64,000 bases of DNA from Jannaschia formosa. Its GTDB lineage: Bacteria > Pseudomonadota > Alphaproteobacteria > Rhodobacterales > Rhodobacteraceae. A program made the translations under genes and the position numbers. This document shows positions 1 to 8,954 of the stretch, one piece after another; positions within the stretch are counted from its first letter, which is position 1, and each line of letters opens with the position of its first letter. The notes beneath the pieces were generated by a model that was not told the origin of the DNA, ran no database searches, and saw nothing but the letters and a program-made list of their open reading frames with translations. The stretch is from positions 52,749 through 116,748 of the forward strand of contig NZ_QPLJ01000013.1 in NCBI RefSeq assembly GCF_003340555.1. Reading direction: 5' to 3'.

Positions 1-663
1 GAGCGGGGTGTAGACGATGTCGGTAACCGTGGCCGTCGGATCGAGACCGGTCAGGTCCAGCTCGAGCGGCGGGTTGCCCGCCATGCCGAGGCTGGTCGTG
101 TTGACGACCAGCGCGTGCCCCGGCAGCGCCTCGGCGGCCCGCTCCCAGGGATGGGTGACGACGCGGGGGCCGAACAGCTCGGCCAGCGCCTCCGCCCGCC
201 CGGCGCTGCGGTTGGTCAGGGTGACCCGCTCGGCCCCCTCGTCCAGAAGCGCCGCGATCACGCCGCGCGCGGCGCCGCCCGCCCCGAGGACGAGCGCCGG
301 GGCGCGCGCGTCCCGGCCCGGCGCCTCCTGCCGGAGATTGGCGAGGAAGCCGTAGCCATCGGTATTGTCGGCATGGATGCGACCGTCGCGGAAGGTCAGC
401 GTGTTGGCCGCCCCGACGGCCCGCGCCCTGTCGGTGACCTCGTCGGCCAGCGCGAAGACGGCTTCCTTGTGGGGGATCGTGACGTTGATCCCGGCGAAGC
501 CCAGGCGCGGCAGAAGGGCCAGCGTCGCCTCGAGATCCTCGGCACGGACATGCAGCGGCACATAGTGCCCGTCGATGCCGTAGCGGCGCAGCCAGTGACC
601 GTGGAGGCGCGGCGAGCGGCTATGGGCGATCGGGTCCCCGATCACGCCGGCGAGGCGGGTCAT
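1..663 (-). CDS. aroE: Shikimate dehydrogenase AroE (3' end cut by window edge)
   Basis: Reduces 3-dehydroshikimate to shikimate with NADPH in aromatic amino acid synthesis; cytosolic. The first 221 codons are open to the window edge; the family is about 275 residues, so roughly 50 C-terminal residues are missing. Visible motifs are the shikimate-binding SRSPRLH near residue 15, NVTIPHK carrying the catalytic Lys, the NTDG motif with the catalytic Asp, and the Rossmann motif GAGGAARG. The ATG overlaps the maf stop as ATGA (660-663), so maf and aroE are translationally coupled. The maf-aroE pair near the origin is typical of Rhodobacteraceae. Confidence 0.93.
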   Translation of the reverse strand, partial: MTRLAGVIGDPIAHSRSPRLHGHWLRRYGIDGHYVPLHVRAEDLEATLALLPRLGFAGINVTIPHKEAVFALADEVTDRARAVGAANTLTFRDGRIHADNTDGYGFLANLRQEAPGRDARAPALVLGAGGAARGVIAALLDEGAERVTLTNRSAGRAEALAELFGPRVVTHPWERAAEALPGHALVVNTTSLGMAGNPPLELDLTGLDPTATVTDIVYTPL

Positions 664-1241
664 GCCTCGATCTCCCCACGGATGACGAGGAAGTCGATCA
701 GCGGCAGCAACGGCAGACCCAGCACGGTGAAGAAGTCCCCGCGCACCTGGTGGAACAGCCGCGCGCCCTCGCCTTCCAGCGTGTAGGCGCCGGCGGAATG
801 GCGGATCTCGTCCCAGTTGCGGTCGACATAGCTGTCGATCCAGGCCGGAGAGGCCGCGCGCATGATCATGGTGACGTCGCCGACATGGCGCCAGACGGGT
901 CGGCCCTCTTCGGTGATGACGGCCGCGGAATGGAGCTTGTGAGGACTGCCGCGAAGGCGGGTGAGCTGCTCGACGGCCTCTTCCGGCGTGGCGGGCTTGC
1001 CGAGCAGCGCGCCCTGATGGTCGAGGGTCTGGTCGCAGCCCAGCACGAGGCCCGGCCGCCGCACGCGAAGCGCCTTCATCTCCGCCAGGGCGTCGGCCAC
1101 GGCGCGCGGCCCGTGGCCCTCCGCCAGCAGGGCGTCGCGGATCGCCGCCTCGTCGATCCGGGCGGGCACCGCCTCGAACGGGATCGCGGCGTCTGTCAGC
1201 ATATTCTGCCGCGTGCGGGAGGAGGAGGCGAGGGTCAGCAT
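660..1241 (-). CDS. maf: Maf-family nucleoside triphosphate pyrophosphatase
   Basis: 193 residues, the normal length for Maf/YhdE/YceF proteins, which hydrolyse non-canonical or modified nucleoside triphosphates to the monophosphate and pyrophosphate. The N-terminal signature is SSSRTRQNML in place of the usual SxSPRR. The acidic catalytic region (GCDQTL) and the LGKP motif follow, then a conserved HxVxGDFFTVLGLPL-like C-terminus. It overlaps aroE by 4 nt. The start faces the AT-rich segment at 1242-1620, shared with divergent hemJ. Which modified nucleotide it prefers cannot be read from the sequence. Confidence 0.88.
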   Translation of the reverse strand: MLTLASSSRTRQNMLTDAAIPFEAVPARIDEAAIRDALLAEGHGPRAVADALAEMKALRVRRPGLVLGCDQTLDHQGALLGKPATPEEAVEQLTRLRGSPHKLHSAAVITEEGRPVWRHVGDVTMIMRAASPAWIDSYVDRNWDEIRHSAGAYTLEGEGARLFHQVRGDFFTVLGLPLLPLIDFLVIRGEIEA

Positions 1242-1620
1242 GTGGATCGTTGCGTGAGGAACCCGGCGGAGAACCCTGTCGATGCACGGTGAGCGACTGC
1301 GCCGCCGCGCCCGTCAGGGGAGAACTGCCCGGTTCCTAGCGGCTTCGGCCCGACTTATCCATGGGGAGGACTCGCGCAGGCCAAGGCGGATGCCGGGGGC
1401 GCCAAGGGGCGTTGTCGGCCGAGTCGCTCACAGGCTTCTCCCCGTCCGGGCGGCCTTGGCGACATAGGGCCCCGGAGGAGTTATCAACGCCTCGTCCTCC
1501 AGGACTTCTCCCGCTGTGGGCGGAGCTGTGGAGTGGATTCAATCCCCGATCTTCGACCCCCCTATCCACTACTATCATCCTTTCTTTTATCTTTCTAAGA
1601 GACGGGCGAAGGGGGCGGCC
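1242..1620. other. Candidate chromosomal replication origin (oriC) between maf and hemJ
   Basis: A 379-bp divergent intergenic stretch with no credible gene. It holds several near-matches to the DnaA box TTATCCACA: TTATCCATG (1355-1363), TTATCAACG (1481-1489), TGTGGAGTG read on the other strand (1527-1535) and CTATCCACT (1562-1570). Three GANTC sites, the CcrM methylation target (1369-1373, 1421-1425, 1536-1540), and an unusually AT-rich pyrimidine tract (about 1571-1602) that could unwind lie in the same interval. maf, hemJ, rho, mnmE/G, rsmG and parAB sit beside the origin in many alphaproteobacteria. All boxes are imperfect, so the call rests on clustering and context. Confidence 0.5.
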
Positions 1621-2052
1621 ATGGATCCTTATCTCTGGGTGAAGGCACTGCACGTGATCTCGGTCATCGCGTGGATGGCGGGGCTGTTCTATCTGCCCCG
1701 GCTCTTCGTCTACCATGTCGAGCGGCGCGAGGAGGTGCCGGCGATGCTGCCGGTGCTGGAGATCATGGAGCGCCGGCTGCTGCGCGGCATCATGACGCCC
1801 GCCCTGGTCGCGACCTGGGTCTTCGGGCTGGCCATGATCTGGATGGGCGGCGTCGACTGGAGCACCGCCTGGCCCTGGGTGAAGGCGGCGGCCGTCCTGG
1901 TCATGACCTGGTTCCATTTCTGGTGCGCGGGCCAGCGAAAGGCACTTGCCGAGGGGCGGTCCGCGGTCACCGGGCGCGGCTACCGGATGATGAACGAAGT
2001 GCCGACCTTGCTGCTGATCGTGATCGTCGTCTCGGTGATCGTGAAGTTCTGA
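1621..2052 (+). CDS. hemJ: Protoporphyrinogen IX oxidase HemJ
   Basis: A 143-residue integral membrane protein with four predicted membrane segments (about residues 5-27, 55-75, 80-98 and 122-142). It matches HemJ/COG1981, which oxidises protoporphyrinogen IX to protoporphyrin IX in haem synthesis. His11 in the first helix (ALHVISVIAWMAG) and the Arg/Lys-rich loops fit the family. I chose the ATG at 1621 because it follows a GGGGGC element and gives the family length; an upstream in-frame start would add an improbable pyrimidine-tract-encoded leader. hemE, its frequent neighbour, is not in this gap. Confidence 0.88.
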   Translation: MDPYLWVKALHVISVIAWMAGLFYLPRLFVYHVERREEVPAMLPVLEIMERRLLRGIMTPALVATWVFGLAMIWMGGVDWSTAWPWVKAAAVLVMTWFHFWCAGQRKALAEGRSAVTGRGYRMMNEVPTLLLIVIVVSVIVKF

Positions 2053-2067
2053 CTTGACCTCTCGGCG

Positions 2068-2096
2068 TTGACACCGGGCCCCGGGCCGCTTAGCTG
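2068..2096 (+). promoter_or_regulatory. Candidate sigma-70 promoter of rho
   Basis: A perfect -35 hexamer TTGACA (2068-2073), a spacer of exactly 17 nt, and a weak -10 TAGCTG (2091-2096), about 100 nt before the rho ATG. The long leader would fit the transcriptional self-control known for rho genes, but no leader peptide or attenuator is evident. Confidence 0.4.
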
Positions 2097-2197
2097 AGCC
2101 TTACGGGGGGCCGTCCTGGCCCGCATCCCGTTTTCCCGATTAATCACAGCGCCGCCCCGGCCGGGGTCCGAGCGCGTCCCGACGGAGCCTCGCCCCC

Positions 2198-3508
2198 ATG
2201 CGCGACGATATCCCCGGTGCCGAGGACGGCACCCAAGAGCAGACCGGCACCCTGAACCTGCGCGACCTGAAGGCGACCTCGCCCAAGGATCTGGTCGACA
2301 TGGCCGAGGAGCTCGAAATCGAGAACGCCTCGACCATGCGCAAGGGCGAGATGATGTTCTCGATCCTGCGCGAGCGGGCCGACGAGGGCTGGGAGATCAG
2401 CGGCGAAGGCGTGCTGGAGGTCCTGCAGGACGGCTTCGGCTTCCTGCGCTCGCCCGAGGCGAACTATCTCTCCGGACCCGACGACATCTACGTCTCGCCC
2501 GACGTGATCCGCCAGCACTCGCTGCGCACCGGCGATACGGTCGAGGGCGTGATCCAGGCGCCGGACGACAACGAGCGCTATTTCACGATCACCAAGGTCA
2601 CGCAGATCAACTTCGAGGACCCCGAGCGCGCGCGCCACAAGGTCTCCTTCGACAACCTGACGCCGCTCTACCCGGACGAGCGGCTGAAGCTGGAGATCGA
2701 GGATCCGACGATCAAGGACCGTTCGGCCCGGATCATCGATCTGGTCGCGCCGATCGGGAAGGGCCAGCGGTCGCTCATCGTGGCGCCGCCACGGACCGGC
2801 AAGACCGTCATCCTCCAGAACATCGCGAAGTCGATCGAGACGAACCATCCGGAATGTTACCTGATGGTCTTGCTCATCGACGAGCGGCCGGAAGAGGTGA
2901 CGGACATGCAGCGGTCGGTGAAGGGCGAGGTCATCTCCTCCACCTTCGACGAACCCGCGACGCGGCACGTGGCCGTCAGCGAGATGGTGATCGAAAAGGC
3001 CAAGCGTCTGGTCGAGCATAAACGAGATGTTGTGATCCTGCTCGACTCGATCACAAGACTTGGTAGAGCCTTCAACACCGTCGTGCCGTCCTCGGGCAAG
3101 GTCCTGACCGGCGGTGTCGACGCGAACGCGCTGCAGCGGCCGAAGCGGTTCTTCGGCGCGGCGCGCAACATCGAGGAAGGCGGGTCGCTGACGATCATTG
3201 CGACGGCACTGATCGACACCGGCTCGCGGATGGACGAGGTGATCTTCGAGGAATTCAAGGGCACCGGCAACTCCGAGATCGTGCTCGACCGGAAGGTGGC
3301 AGACAAGCGCGTCTTCCCGGCGATGGACATCCTCAAGTCCGGCACGCGGAAAGAAGAGCTGCTGGTCGATCCGAAGGACCTGCAGAAGACCTTCGTGCTG
3401 CGGCGGATCCTGAACCCGATGGGGACGACGGACGCGATCGAGTTCCTGATCTCGAAGCTGAAGCAGACCAAGACGAACGCGGACTTCTTCGACTCGATGA
3501 ATTCCTGA
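2198..3508 (+). CDS. rho: Transcription termination factor Rho
   Basis: 436 residues, slightly longer than the usual 420-425 because of an acidic N-terminal extension of about 18 residues. Rho is the hexameric RNA-dependent ATPase that ends transcription at factor-dependent sites and on untranslated RNA. Seen in order: a Rho N-terminal region ([15 protein letters not shown]), the cold-shock-like RNA-binding domain ([10 protein letters not shown]-type RNP), Walker A APPRTGKT (residues ~193-200), the Walker B region [14 protein letters not shown], the Q-loop and R-loop, and the C-terminal signature [16 protein letters not shown]. The sequence is essentially canonical. mnmE follows after 12 nt. 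Confidence 0.98.
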   Translation: MRDDIPGAEDGTQEQTGTLNLRDLKATSPKDLVDMAEELEIENASTMRKGEMMFSILRERADEGWEISGEGVLEVLQDGFGFLRSPEANYLSGPDDIYVSPDVIRQHSLRTGDTVEGVIQAPDDNERYFTITKVTQINFEDPERARHKVSFDNLTPLYPDERLKLEIEDPTIKDRSARIIDLVAPIGKGQRSLIVAPPRTGKTVILQNIAKSIETNHPECYLMVLLIDERPEEVTDMQRSVKGEVISSTFDEPATRHVAVSEMVIEKAKRLVEHKRDVVILLDSITRLGRAFNTVVPSSGKVLTGGVDANALQRPKRFFGAARNIEEGGSLTIIATALIDTGSRMDEVIFEEFKGTGNSEIVLDRKVADKRVFPAMDILKSGTRKEELLVDPKDLQKTFVLRRILNPMGTTDAIEFLISKLKQTKTNADFFDSMNS

Positions 3509-3520
3509 CGGCGCGATGCC

Positions 3521-4804
3521 ATGGCGGATACGATCTATGCCCTGGCGACGGCGCCGGGGAAGGCCGGGCTTTGCGTCCTGCGGATCTCGGGGCCTAGGGC
3601 CTTCGACATCCTGACGGCACTTGGCGGAGGGGAGGTTCCCCTCCGCTCCGCGCGGGTGCGGGCGCTGAAGGACGGGGCGGGGGGCGTTCTCGACCAGGCG
3701 CTGGTCCTGACGTTCGGCGCCGGGCGAAGCTTCACCGGGGAAGACGTCGTCGAGCTGCATCTTCATGGCAGCATCGCGGTGCAGCGGGCGGTCTTCGCCC
3801 GGCTCGAGGAGCTGGGTCTTGCGCGGATGGCGAAACCCGGGGAGTTCACGCGCCGCGCGCTGCTGAACGGGCGCATGGACCTGACGGAGGTGCAGGGCCT
3901 GGCCGACGTCATCGAAGCCGAGACCGAGGAACAGCGCCGCGCGGCGATGCGGGTGATGGGCGGCGAGATGTCGGGGCTGATCCTCGGCTGGCGGTCGCGC
4001 CTGATCCGGGCTGCGGCGCTGATGGAGGCCACCATCGATTTCGCCGACGAGGAGGTTCCGGTCGACGTCATGCCGGAGGTCGTTGAGCTGTTGTCTTCGG
4101 TCGTGGACGAAATGGCCGGAGAAGCGTCCGGGTCCTCTGCCGCGAAGGCGCTGCGCGAAGGGTTCGAGGTCGCCATCGTCGGTGCGCCGAATGCGGGCAA
4201 GTCCTCGCTTCTGAACGCCATCGTGCGGAGCGACGCGGCGCTGGTCTCCGAAATCCCGGGGACGACCCGGGATGTCATCGAGCGCGCGGTCGACCTGCAG
4301 GGGCTGAAGGTGATCTTCGTGGATACGGCCGGTTTGCGGGAGACCGACGATCCGGTGGAGCGGCTCGGCGTTGCGCGCGCGAAGGAGAGGGCGGAGGCGG
4401 CTGACATGCGGCTGTTTCTTCACGAGGAAGAATCGGTCCCGGCATTTCCTGTGGCGCGGGCTCCGCATGACCTCGTGTGCCGGACCAAGGCTGATCTGCA
4501 CGGCGGTGAGGGCCTGTCGTCCAGAACGGGCGCGGGACTGGACGCGCTGCTGGAGGCGATCGCGGCCCACTTCGCTTCCGTCGCCGGGTCGGCCGGTTTC
4601 GTCAGCCGGACGCAGGACGAGATGGCGCTGAGAGAGGCGATAGCCGCTTTGACCTCTGCCCTGGAAACCTGCTATCTGGGGGATGTCGAGCTCGTCGTCT
4701 TCGAGCTGCGCAAGGCGGTCACGGTTCTGGAACGGATCGTCGGCCAGATTGGTGTCGAAGACGTGCTCGACGAAGTTTTTCGGTCTTTCTGTCTCGGGAA
4801 GTAG
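3521..4804 (+). CDS. mnmE: tRNA uridine-5-carboxymethylaminomethyl modification GTPase MnmE
   Basis: 427 residues. With MnmG it installs the (carboxymethyl)aminomethyl group at U34 of tRNAs reading split codon boxes. It shows the N-terminal tetrahydrofolate-binding domain (residues 1-118, with [14 protein letters not shown]), a helical domain, an inserted G domain with P-loop GAPNAGKSS (~218-226), switch I IPGTTRD and G3 DTAGLRE, and the C-terminal CLGK ending whose Cys is essential in the family. The G4 motif is unusual: TKAD stands where NKxD is expected. The stop lies 2 nt before the mnmG GTG, and the same order recurs in related genomes. Confidence 0.97.
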   Translation: MADTIYALATAPGKAGLCVLRISGPRAFDILTALGGGEVPLRSARVRALKDGAGGVLDQALVLTFGAGRSFTGEDVVELHLHGSIAVQRAVFARLEELGLARMAKPGEFTRRALLNGRMDLTEVQGLADVIEAETEEQRRAAMRVMGGEMSGLILGWRSRLIRAAALMEATIDFADEEVPVDVMPEVVELLSSVVDEMAGEASGSSAAKALREGFEVAIVGAPNAGKSSLLNAIVRSDAALVSEIPGTTRDVIERAVDLQGLKVIFVDTAGLRETDDPVERLGVARAKERAEAADMRLFLHEEESVPAFPVARAPHDLVCRTKADLHGGEGLSSRTGAGLDALLEAIAAHFASVAGSAGFVSRTQDEMALREAIAALTSALETCYLGDVELVVFELRKAVTVLERIVGQIGVEDVLDEVFRSFCLGK

Positions 4805-4818
4805 GAGTGTTTCACGTG
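4803..4818 (+). promoter_or_regulatory. Ribosome-binding site that bears on the mnmG start
   Basis: AGGAG at 4803-4807 lies 8 nt before an in-frame GTG at 4816, a good Shine-Dalgarno spacing. The first possible GTG at 4807 overlaps this AGGAG and has only a weak GGGAAG upstream. On this evidence translation may start at 4816 (first residues MKHRNYD), leaving the parS site across the initiation region. Confidence 0.5.
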
Positions 4819-6672
4819 AAACATCGCAACTACGATGTCGTCGTCGTCGGCGCCGGACATGCAGGCACCGAGGCGGCCCATGTCGTCTTTCGCATGGGCG
4901 GAACGGCTGCGCTTGTCACGATGAACGGCTCAGACCTGGGCGCGCTTTCCTGCAATCCCGCGATTGGCGGCCTGGGCAAGGGCCATCTCGTGCGCGAGGT
5001 GGACGCCATGGGCGGGCTGATCGGCCGGGCGGCCGACGAGGCAGGGATCCAGTTCCGGTTGTTGAACCGAAGCCGCGGTCCCGCCGTCCAGGGGCCCCGC
5101 GCCCAGATGGATCGGGAGGAATACCACGCTGCGATTTCTCGCCGTTTTGCCGAAGGCATCGGGCCTGATGTCATCCATGGCGAGGTCGTCGATATCGTCA
5201 CGGACAAGACGGGGCGTGTCTCCGGCGTCCGGCTGTCCGACGGGGCGGAGATCCCGGCGAAGTGCGTCGTGCTGGCGACGGGGACGTTCCTCGGCGGTCG
5301 GATCCTGATCGGGAGGGAAGCCTCCGAGGGCGGTCGTGCCGGCGCCCGTGCTGCAACCGAACTGGGGCGGCGGCTGCGCGGTCACGGCTTGAAGGTCGGA
5401 CGGTTGAAGACCGGCACGCCCCCACGGCTTCGGAAATCGACGATCGGCTGGGACGAACTGGAACGGCAAGACGGGGACGCCGCCCCGACGCTTTTTTCGT
5501 TCATGAGCGACGCGCCTTCTTTGCCGCAGGTTGCCTGCCGGATCACCCACACGAACGAAGACACGCACCGGATCATCCGGGAAAACCTCGATCAGTCCGC
5601 GATGTATGGCGGGATGATCGAGGGCGTGGGGCCGCGTTATTGCCCGTCCATCGAGGACAAGGTCACGCGCTTCGCCGACAAGGCGTCGCATCAGATCTTC
5701 CTTGAGCCGGAGGGGCTGGCCTCGGAACTCGTCTACCCGAACGGCATCTCGACATCCTTGCCGGTCCACATCCAGGAAGCCTACATCCGCAGCATTGCCG
5801 GCCTGGAAGCTGCGGAGATCGTTCGACCCGGCTATGCGATCGAGTACGATTACGTCGATCCACGTTGCCTGTCGCAAAGTCTGGAGCTTCCCGACATCCC
5901 GGGGCTCTTCCTCGCTGGGCAGATCAACGGGACGACCGGGTATGAGGAAGCCGCAGCACAAGGGCTCGTCGCCGGCATCAACGCTCTGAATCATGCCCGA
6001 GATCGCGAGGCGACCACCTTCTCGCGGGCGAGCAGCTATATCGGCGTGATGATCGACGATCTCACGACGCGAGGCGTTTCGGAACCTTATCGCATGTTCA
6101 CCTCGCGCGCCGAGTTCCGCCTCATGCTGCGCGCGGACAACGCCGACATGCGCCTGACGCCGCTAGGTATCTCCCTCGGGACAGTCGATGATCGCCAGCG
6201 GGCGGCGTTCGAACGGAAGGCTGAGCAGATAGGTGATCTGACGACGCATCTGCGTTCCGCCCGCGTCACCAAGGCGAGTGTCGTTCCCGGCGCGGCGTCC
6301 GCCGGCAAACGGAGCCTCTACGAGATCATGAGCGATCCCGACGTGACCTTGCCCGACATCATGGGAGCGGTCACCGACCACGGTGCTTGGGGCCAGGACA
6401 TCTGGACCCAGGTGGACCGAAACGCTCTCTATGCGAATTACGAGGAGCGGCAGCAGAGGGATGCGGAGGCGCTTGTCCGGGACGAGGCCGTAAGGCTCGA
6501 TCCGCGTCTGGACTACTGGGCTGTCGCCGGACTGACGAATGAGCAGCGGGAGAAGCTGACGCGCGCCCGGCCGGAGACGCTCGGACAGGCGTCGCGGATC
6601 GAAGGCATGACGCCGGCCGCGCTCGTGTCCCTATTGGCGGTGCGAAGAACGACGGGCGCCAAGGCGGGATGA
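4807..6672 (+). CDS. mnmG: tRNA uridine-5-carboxymethylaminomethyl modification enzyme MnmG
   Basis: FAD-dependent partner of MnmE (formerly GidA). 621 residues from the GTG at 4807, or 618 from the GTG at 4816 that the AGGAG element favours. It shows the FAD dinucleotide motif [12 protein letters not shown] at the N-terminus, the first family signature [20 protein letters not shown], and the second signature [17 protein letters not shown] with its preceding catalytic Cys region (DPRCLSQ). A helical C-terminal domain binds MnmE and tRNA. The extra N-terminal residues MFHVKH are encoded by a perfect parS site (4808-4823). It overlaps rsmG by ATGA. Confidence 0.97.
   Translation: MFHVKHRNYDVVVVGAGHAGTEAAHVVFRMGGTAALVTMNGSDLGALSCNPAIGGLGKGHLVREVDAMGGLIGRAADEAGIQFRLLNRSRGPAVQGPRAQMDREEYHAAISRRFAEGIGPDVIHGEVVDIVTDKTGRVSGVRLSDGAEIPAKCVVLATGTFLGGRILIGREASEGGRAGARAATELGRRLRGHGLKVGRLKTGTPPRLRKSTIGWDELERQDGDAAPTLFSFMSDAPSLPQVACRITHTNEDTHRIIRENLDQSAMYGGMIEGVGPRYCPSIEDKVTRFADKASHQIFLEPEGLASELVYPNGISTSLPVHIQEAYIRSIAGLEAAEIVRPGYAIEYDYVDPRCLSQSLELPDIPGLFLAGQINGTTGYEEAAAQGLVAGINALNHARDREATTFSRASSYIGVMIDDLTTRGVSEPYRMFTSRAEFRLMLRADNADMRLTPLGISLGTVDDRQRAAFERKAEQIGDLTTHLRSARVTKASVVPGAASAGKRSLYEIMSDPDVTLPDIMGAVTDHGAWGQDIWTQVDRNALYANYEERQQRDAEALVRDEAVRLDPRLDYWAVAGLTNEQREKLTRARPETLGQASRIEGMTPAALVSLLAVRRTTGAKAG
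4808..4823. promoter_or_regulatory. parS site 1 (ParB-binding centromere)
   Basis: TGTTTCACGTGAAACA, a perfect 16-bp palindrome identical to the consensus parS found across bacterial chromosomes. It sits at the mnmG translation start, about 3.2 kb from parB. Confidence 0.95.
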
Positions 6673-7268
6673 ACGGGTCGCTAGATCGTGCGGCCGATGT
6701 TTCACGTGAAACATTGGAGGCGTTTGCCGCCCTCCTCCAGCGCTGGACCAGGAAGATCAACCTCGTCGGCAGCCTGGACACCAACGATCTGTGGGATCGT
6801 CACATCCTCGACTGTGCGCGACTGGCAGACCTCATCCCGCACGAAGCCAAAACCTACGCCGACCTCGGAACCGGCGCAGGGCTCCCAGGTCTGGTTGTTG
6901 CAATCCTCCGACCCGACCTAAGCACCACGCTGATCGAATCCGACAACAGGAAGGCTGCGTTTCTTCGCGCGGCCCGACGCGATCTGTCGCTGAACGCGAG
7001 GATCATCTGCAACCGGATCGAGGTGGCGGCGCCCCAATCGGCCGACGTCGTTTCCGCTCGTGCGCTGGCGCCGCTTCCGGATCTGCTGCGCCTCGCGACG
7101 CGTCACGGAGGACCCGCGACGTACTACCTTTTCCCGAAGGGCGAGCGATGGGAGCGGGAGGTTGCCGAGGCCCGGCGCGCATGGTCCTTCGACCTCCAAG
7201 TCTCGGATTCAAGACGCGAAGGCGCCGGTCCCGTCCTCCTGATCACGAACGTGAGTGAGATCGCATGA
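6669..7268 (+). CDS. rsmG: 16S rRNA (guanine527-N7) methyltransferase RsmG
   Basis: 199 residues, slightly shorter than the E. coli enzyme (207). It methylates N7 of G527 in the 530 loop of 16S rRNA using S-adenosylmethionine. It carries the AdoMet motif [10 protein letters not shown] (residues ~66-75), an acidic residue after the second strand (LIESDNRK), and the PKG motif of the family. It overlaps mnmG (ATGA at 6669-6672) and parA (ATGA at 7265-7268), so the three genes are translationally linked. Codons 10-15 lie over a perfect parS site, which explains the residues VSRET common in related RsmG proteins. Confidence 0.95.
   Translation: MNGSLDRAADVSRETLEAFAALLQRWTRKINLVGSLDTNDLWDRHILDCARLADLIPHEAKTYADLGTGAGLPGLVVAILRPDLSTTLIESDNRKAAFLRAARRDLSLNARIICNRIEVAAPQSADVVSARALAPLPDLLRLATRHGGPATYYLFPKGERWEREVAEARRAWSFDLQVSDSRREGAGPVLLITNVSEIA
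6698..6713. promoter_or_regulatory. parS site 2 (ParB-binding centromere)
   Basis: A second perfect TGTTTCACGTGAAACA palindrome, 1890 bp from site 1, inside the first 15 codons of rsmG. Two such sites beside parAB mark the chromosomal centromere region. Confidence 0.95.
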
Positions 7269-8059
7269 AGAAGGCTCAGATCGTCAGCATCGCCAACCAG
7301 AAGGGCGGCGTCGGGAAGACGACGACGGCGATCAATCTTGGCGCGGCGCTTGCGATGCGGGGCTGCAGGATCCTCGTGGTCGATCTCGATCCCCAAGGCA
7401 ACGCCTCGACCGGCCTCGGCATCGAGCGGAGCGCGCGGGCGCGCACCGCCTATGACCTGCTGTTGGGGAGCGACTCCGCGGAAGCGGTGGCGCGTCCGAC
7501 GGATGTCGAGAACCTCCATATCGTTCCGGCGACCATGGATCTCAGCTCCGCCGATGCGGAACTGATGTCGGCGGCGCGGCGGGTCCACCATCTCAGGAAC
7601 GCGCTCCGGCACCGCCCCGCGCCTTATGATTTCGTCCTGATCGACTGCCCGCCATCGCTCAACCTGCTGACGATCAACGCGCTCGTGGCCTCCGACTCCC
7701 TCATCGTGCCGCTTCAGGCGGAGTTCTTCGCCCTCGAAGGCCTCTCTCAGCTGCTTCTGACGGTGCGCGAGGTGCGCGAGACCGCGAATGCTGACCTCCG
7801 CATCGAGGGGATCGTCCTGACGATGTTCGACAAGCGCAACAACCTCTGCATTCAGGTCGAGGAGGATGCCCGCGCCAATCTCGGCGACCTCGTCTTCCAG
7901 ACCAAGATCCCGCGCAACGTCCGGCTGAGCGAGGCGCCAAGCTACGCCATGCCGGTCCTCAACTACGACCCTACATCGCGCGGGGCGGTCGCCTATCGCG
8001 CCCTGGCGAGCGAGATCCTCGAGCGGCACATCACAAGGAAGGAAGCGGCAAGTGTCTGA
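7265..8059 (+). CDS. parA: Chromosome partitioning ATPase ParA
   Basis: 264 residues, a chromosomal ParA/Soj of the short class without an N-terminal DNA-binding extension. The deviant Walker A KGGVGKTT (residues 13-20) has the signature lysine near its start, followed by the A' motif VVDLDPQGNAST and Walker B FVLIDCPPSL. It binds DNA non-specifically as an ATP dimer and is released when ParB stimulates hydrolysis, moving the parS region toward the cell pole. The ATG overlaps the rsmG stop and the 3' end overlaps the parB start by 8 nt. Confidence 0.97.
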   Translation: MKKAQIVSIANQKGGVGKTTTAINLGAALAMRGCRILVVDLDPQGNASTGLGIERSARARTAYDLLLGSDSAEAVARPTDVENLHIVPATMDLSSADAELMSAARRVHHLRNALRHRPAPYDFVLIDCPPSLNLLTINALVASDSLIVPLQAEFFALEGLSQLLLTVREVRETANADLRIEGIVLTMFDKRNNLCIQVEEDARANLGDLVFQTKIPRNVRLSEAPSYAMPVLNYDPTSRGAVAYRALASEILERHITRKEAASV

Positions 8060-8954
8060 TCCCATGCAGAAAAGACCGATGCGCAGGGGATTGTCCGCGC
8101 TCATGGCCGATATGGGCGTCGACGTGAAGGACGCGACCGTCAGCCGGGCTCCGGCCGCCGACCGGTCCGTGCCGATCGAGCAGATCCGGCCCAATCCGAA
8201 CCAGCCCCGCAGGAATTTCGACGAGGACCGGCTGTCCGATCTGGCCGCCTCCATCGCCTCCAAGGGCATCCTCTCGCCGCTGATCGTCCGGCCGGTCCCG
8301 GGCGAGGACGTACGCTACGAGATCGTCGCCGGGGAGCGCCGCTGGCGGGCTGCGCAGCGCAGCGGGCTGCACGAGGTGCCCGTGCTGATCCGCGAGTTCG
8401 ACGATACCGAAGTCCTCGAAGTTGCGATCATCGAGAACATCCAGCGCGACGACCTGAACGCCATCGAGGAAGCGCTCGGCTTCCAGCAGCTGGTCGACCG
8501 CTTCGGCCACACGCAGGAACAGCTGTCCTCGCAACTCGGCAAGTCGCGCAGCCATGTCGCGAACCTGTTGCGCCTGCTGAAGCTGCCGCCCCGGGTGCAG
8601 GACCACCTGCGCGAGGGGACGCTGACCGCCGGCCACGCCCGGGCCCTTGTGAACGCCGCCGACCCGGTCGCGCTGGCGGACAAGGTGATCCGCGACGGCC
8701 TGTCCGTGCGGGAGACGGAGCGGTTGGCCAAGGCGGTGAAGTCGCCGGAAGGCACGCGGCCGAAGAAGCCCGTCGCCGAGAAGGACGCCGATACGCGCGC
8801 ATTGGAGGGTGACCTGACGGCTGCGCTCGGCCTCCACGTTCAGATCGCGCACATGCCCGGCGACGAGGGCGGTCATCTGACGATCCGCTACAAGTCCCTC
8901 GACCAGCTCGACGCCCTCTGCCGTCTGCTCTCGGACGGGCTAGGAGACGCCTAG
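8052..8954 (+). CDS. parB: Chromosome partitioning protein ParB (CTP-dependent clamp)
   Basis: 300 residues from GTG 8052. It shows an N-terminal basic ParA-interaction segment (MRRGLSALMADM), the CTP-binding domain with GERRWRA and ENIQRDDLN motifs, the parS-reading helix-turn-helix (QLGKSRSHVANLLRLLKLP), a variable linker, and a C-terminal dimerisation domain from about residue 250. It loads at the two perfect parS sites seen at 4808 and 6698 and spreads as a sliding clamp. The last 15 nt overlap the 3' end of convergent hemW, so the two genes share their ends. Confidence 0.97.
   Translation: MSDPMQKRPMRRGLSALMADMGVDVKDATVSRAPAADRSVPIEQIRPNPNQPRRNFDEDRLSDLAASIASKGILSPLIVRPVPGEDVRYEIVAGERRWRAAQRSGLHEVPVLIREFDDTEVLEVAIIENIQRDDLNAIEEALGFQQLVDRFGHTQEQLSSQLGKSRSHVANLLRLLKLPPRVQDHLREGTLTAGHARALVNAADPVALADKVIRDGLSVRETERLAKAVKSPEGTRPKKPVAEKDADTRALEGDLTAALGLHVQIAHMPGDEGGHLTIRYKSLDQLDALCRLLSDGLGDA

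Noticed and set aside
2144-4570. A very long open frame antisense to rho and mnmE
   Set aside because: It mirrors the sense codons in a high-G+C region. Its composition (Arg, His, Asp, Gly, Pro-rich) has no domain, and rho and mnmE explain the DNA completely.
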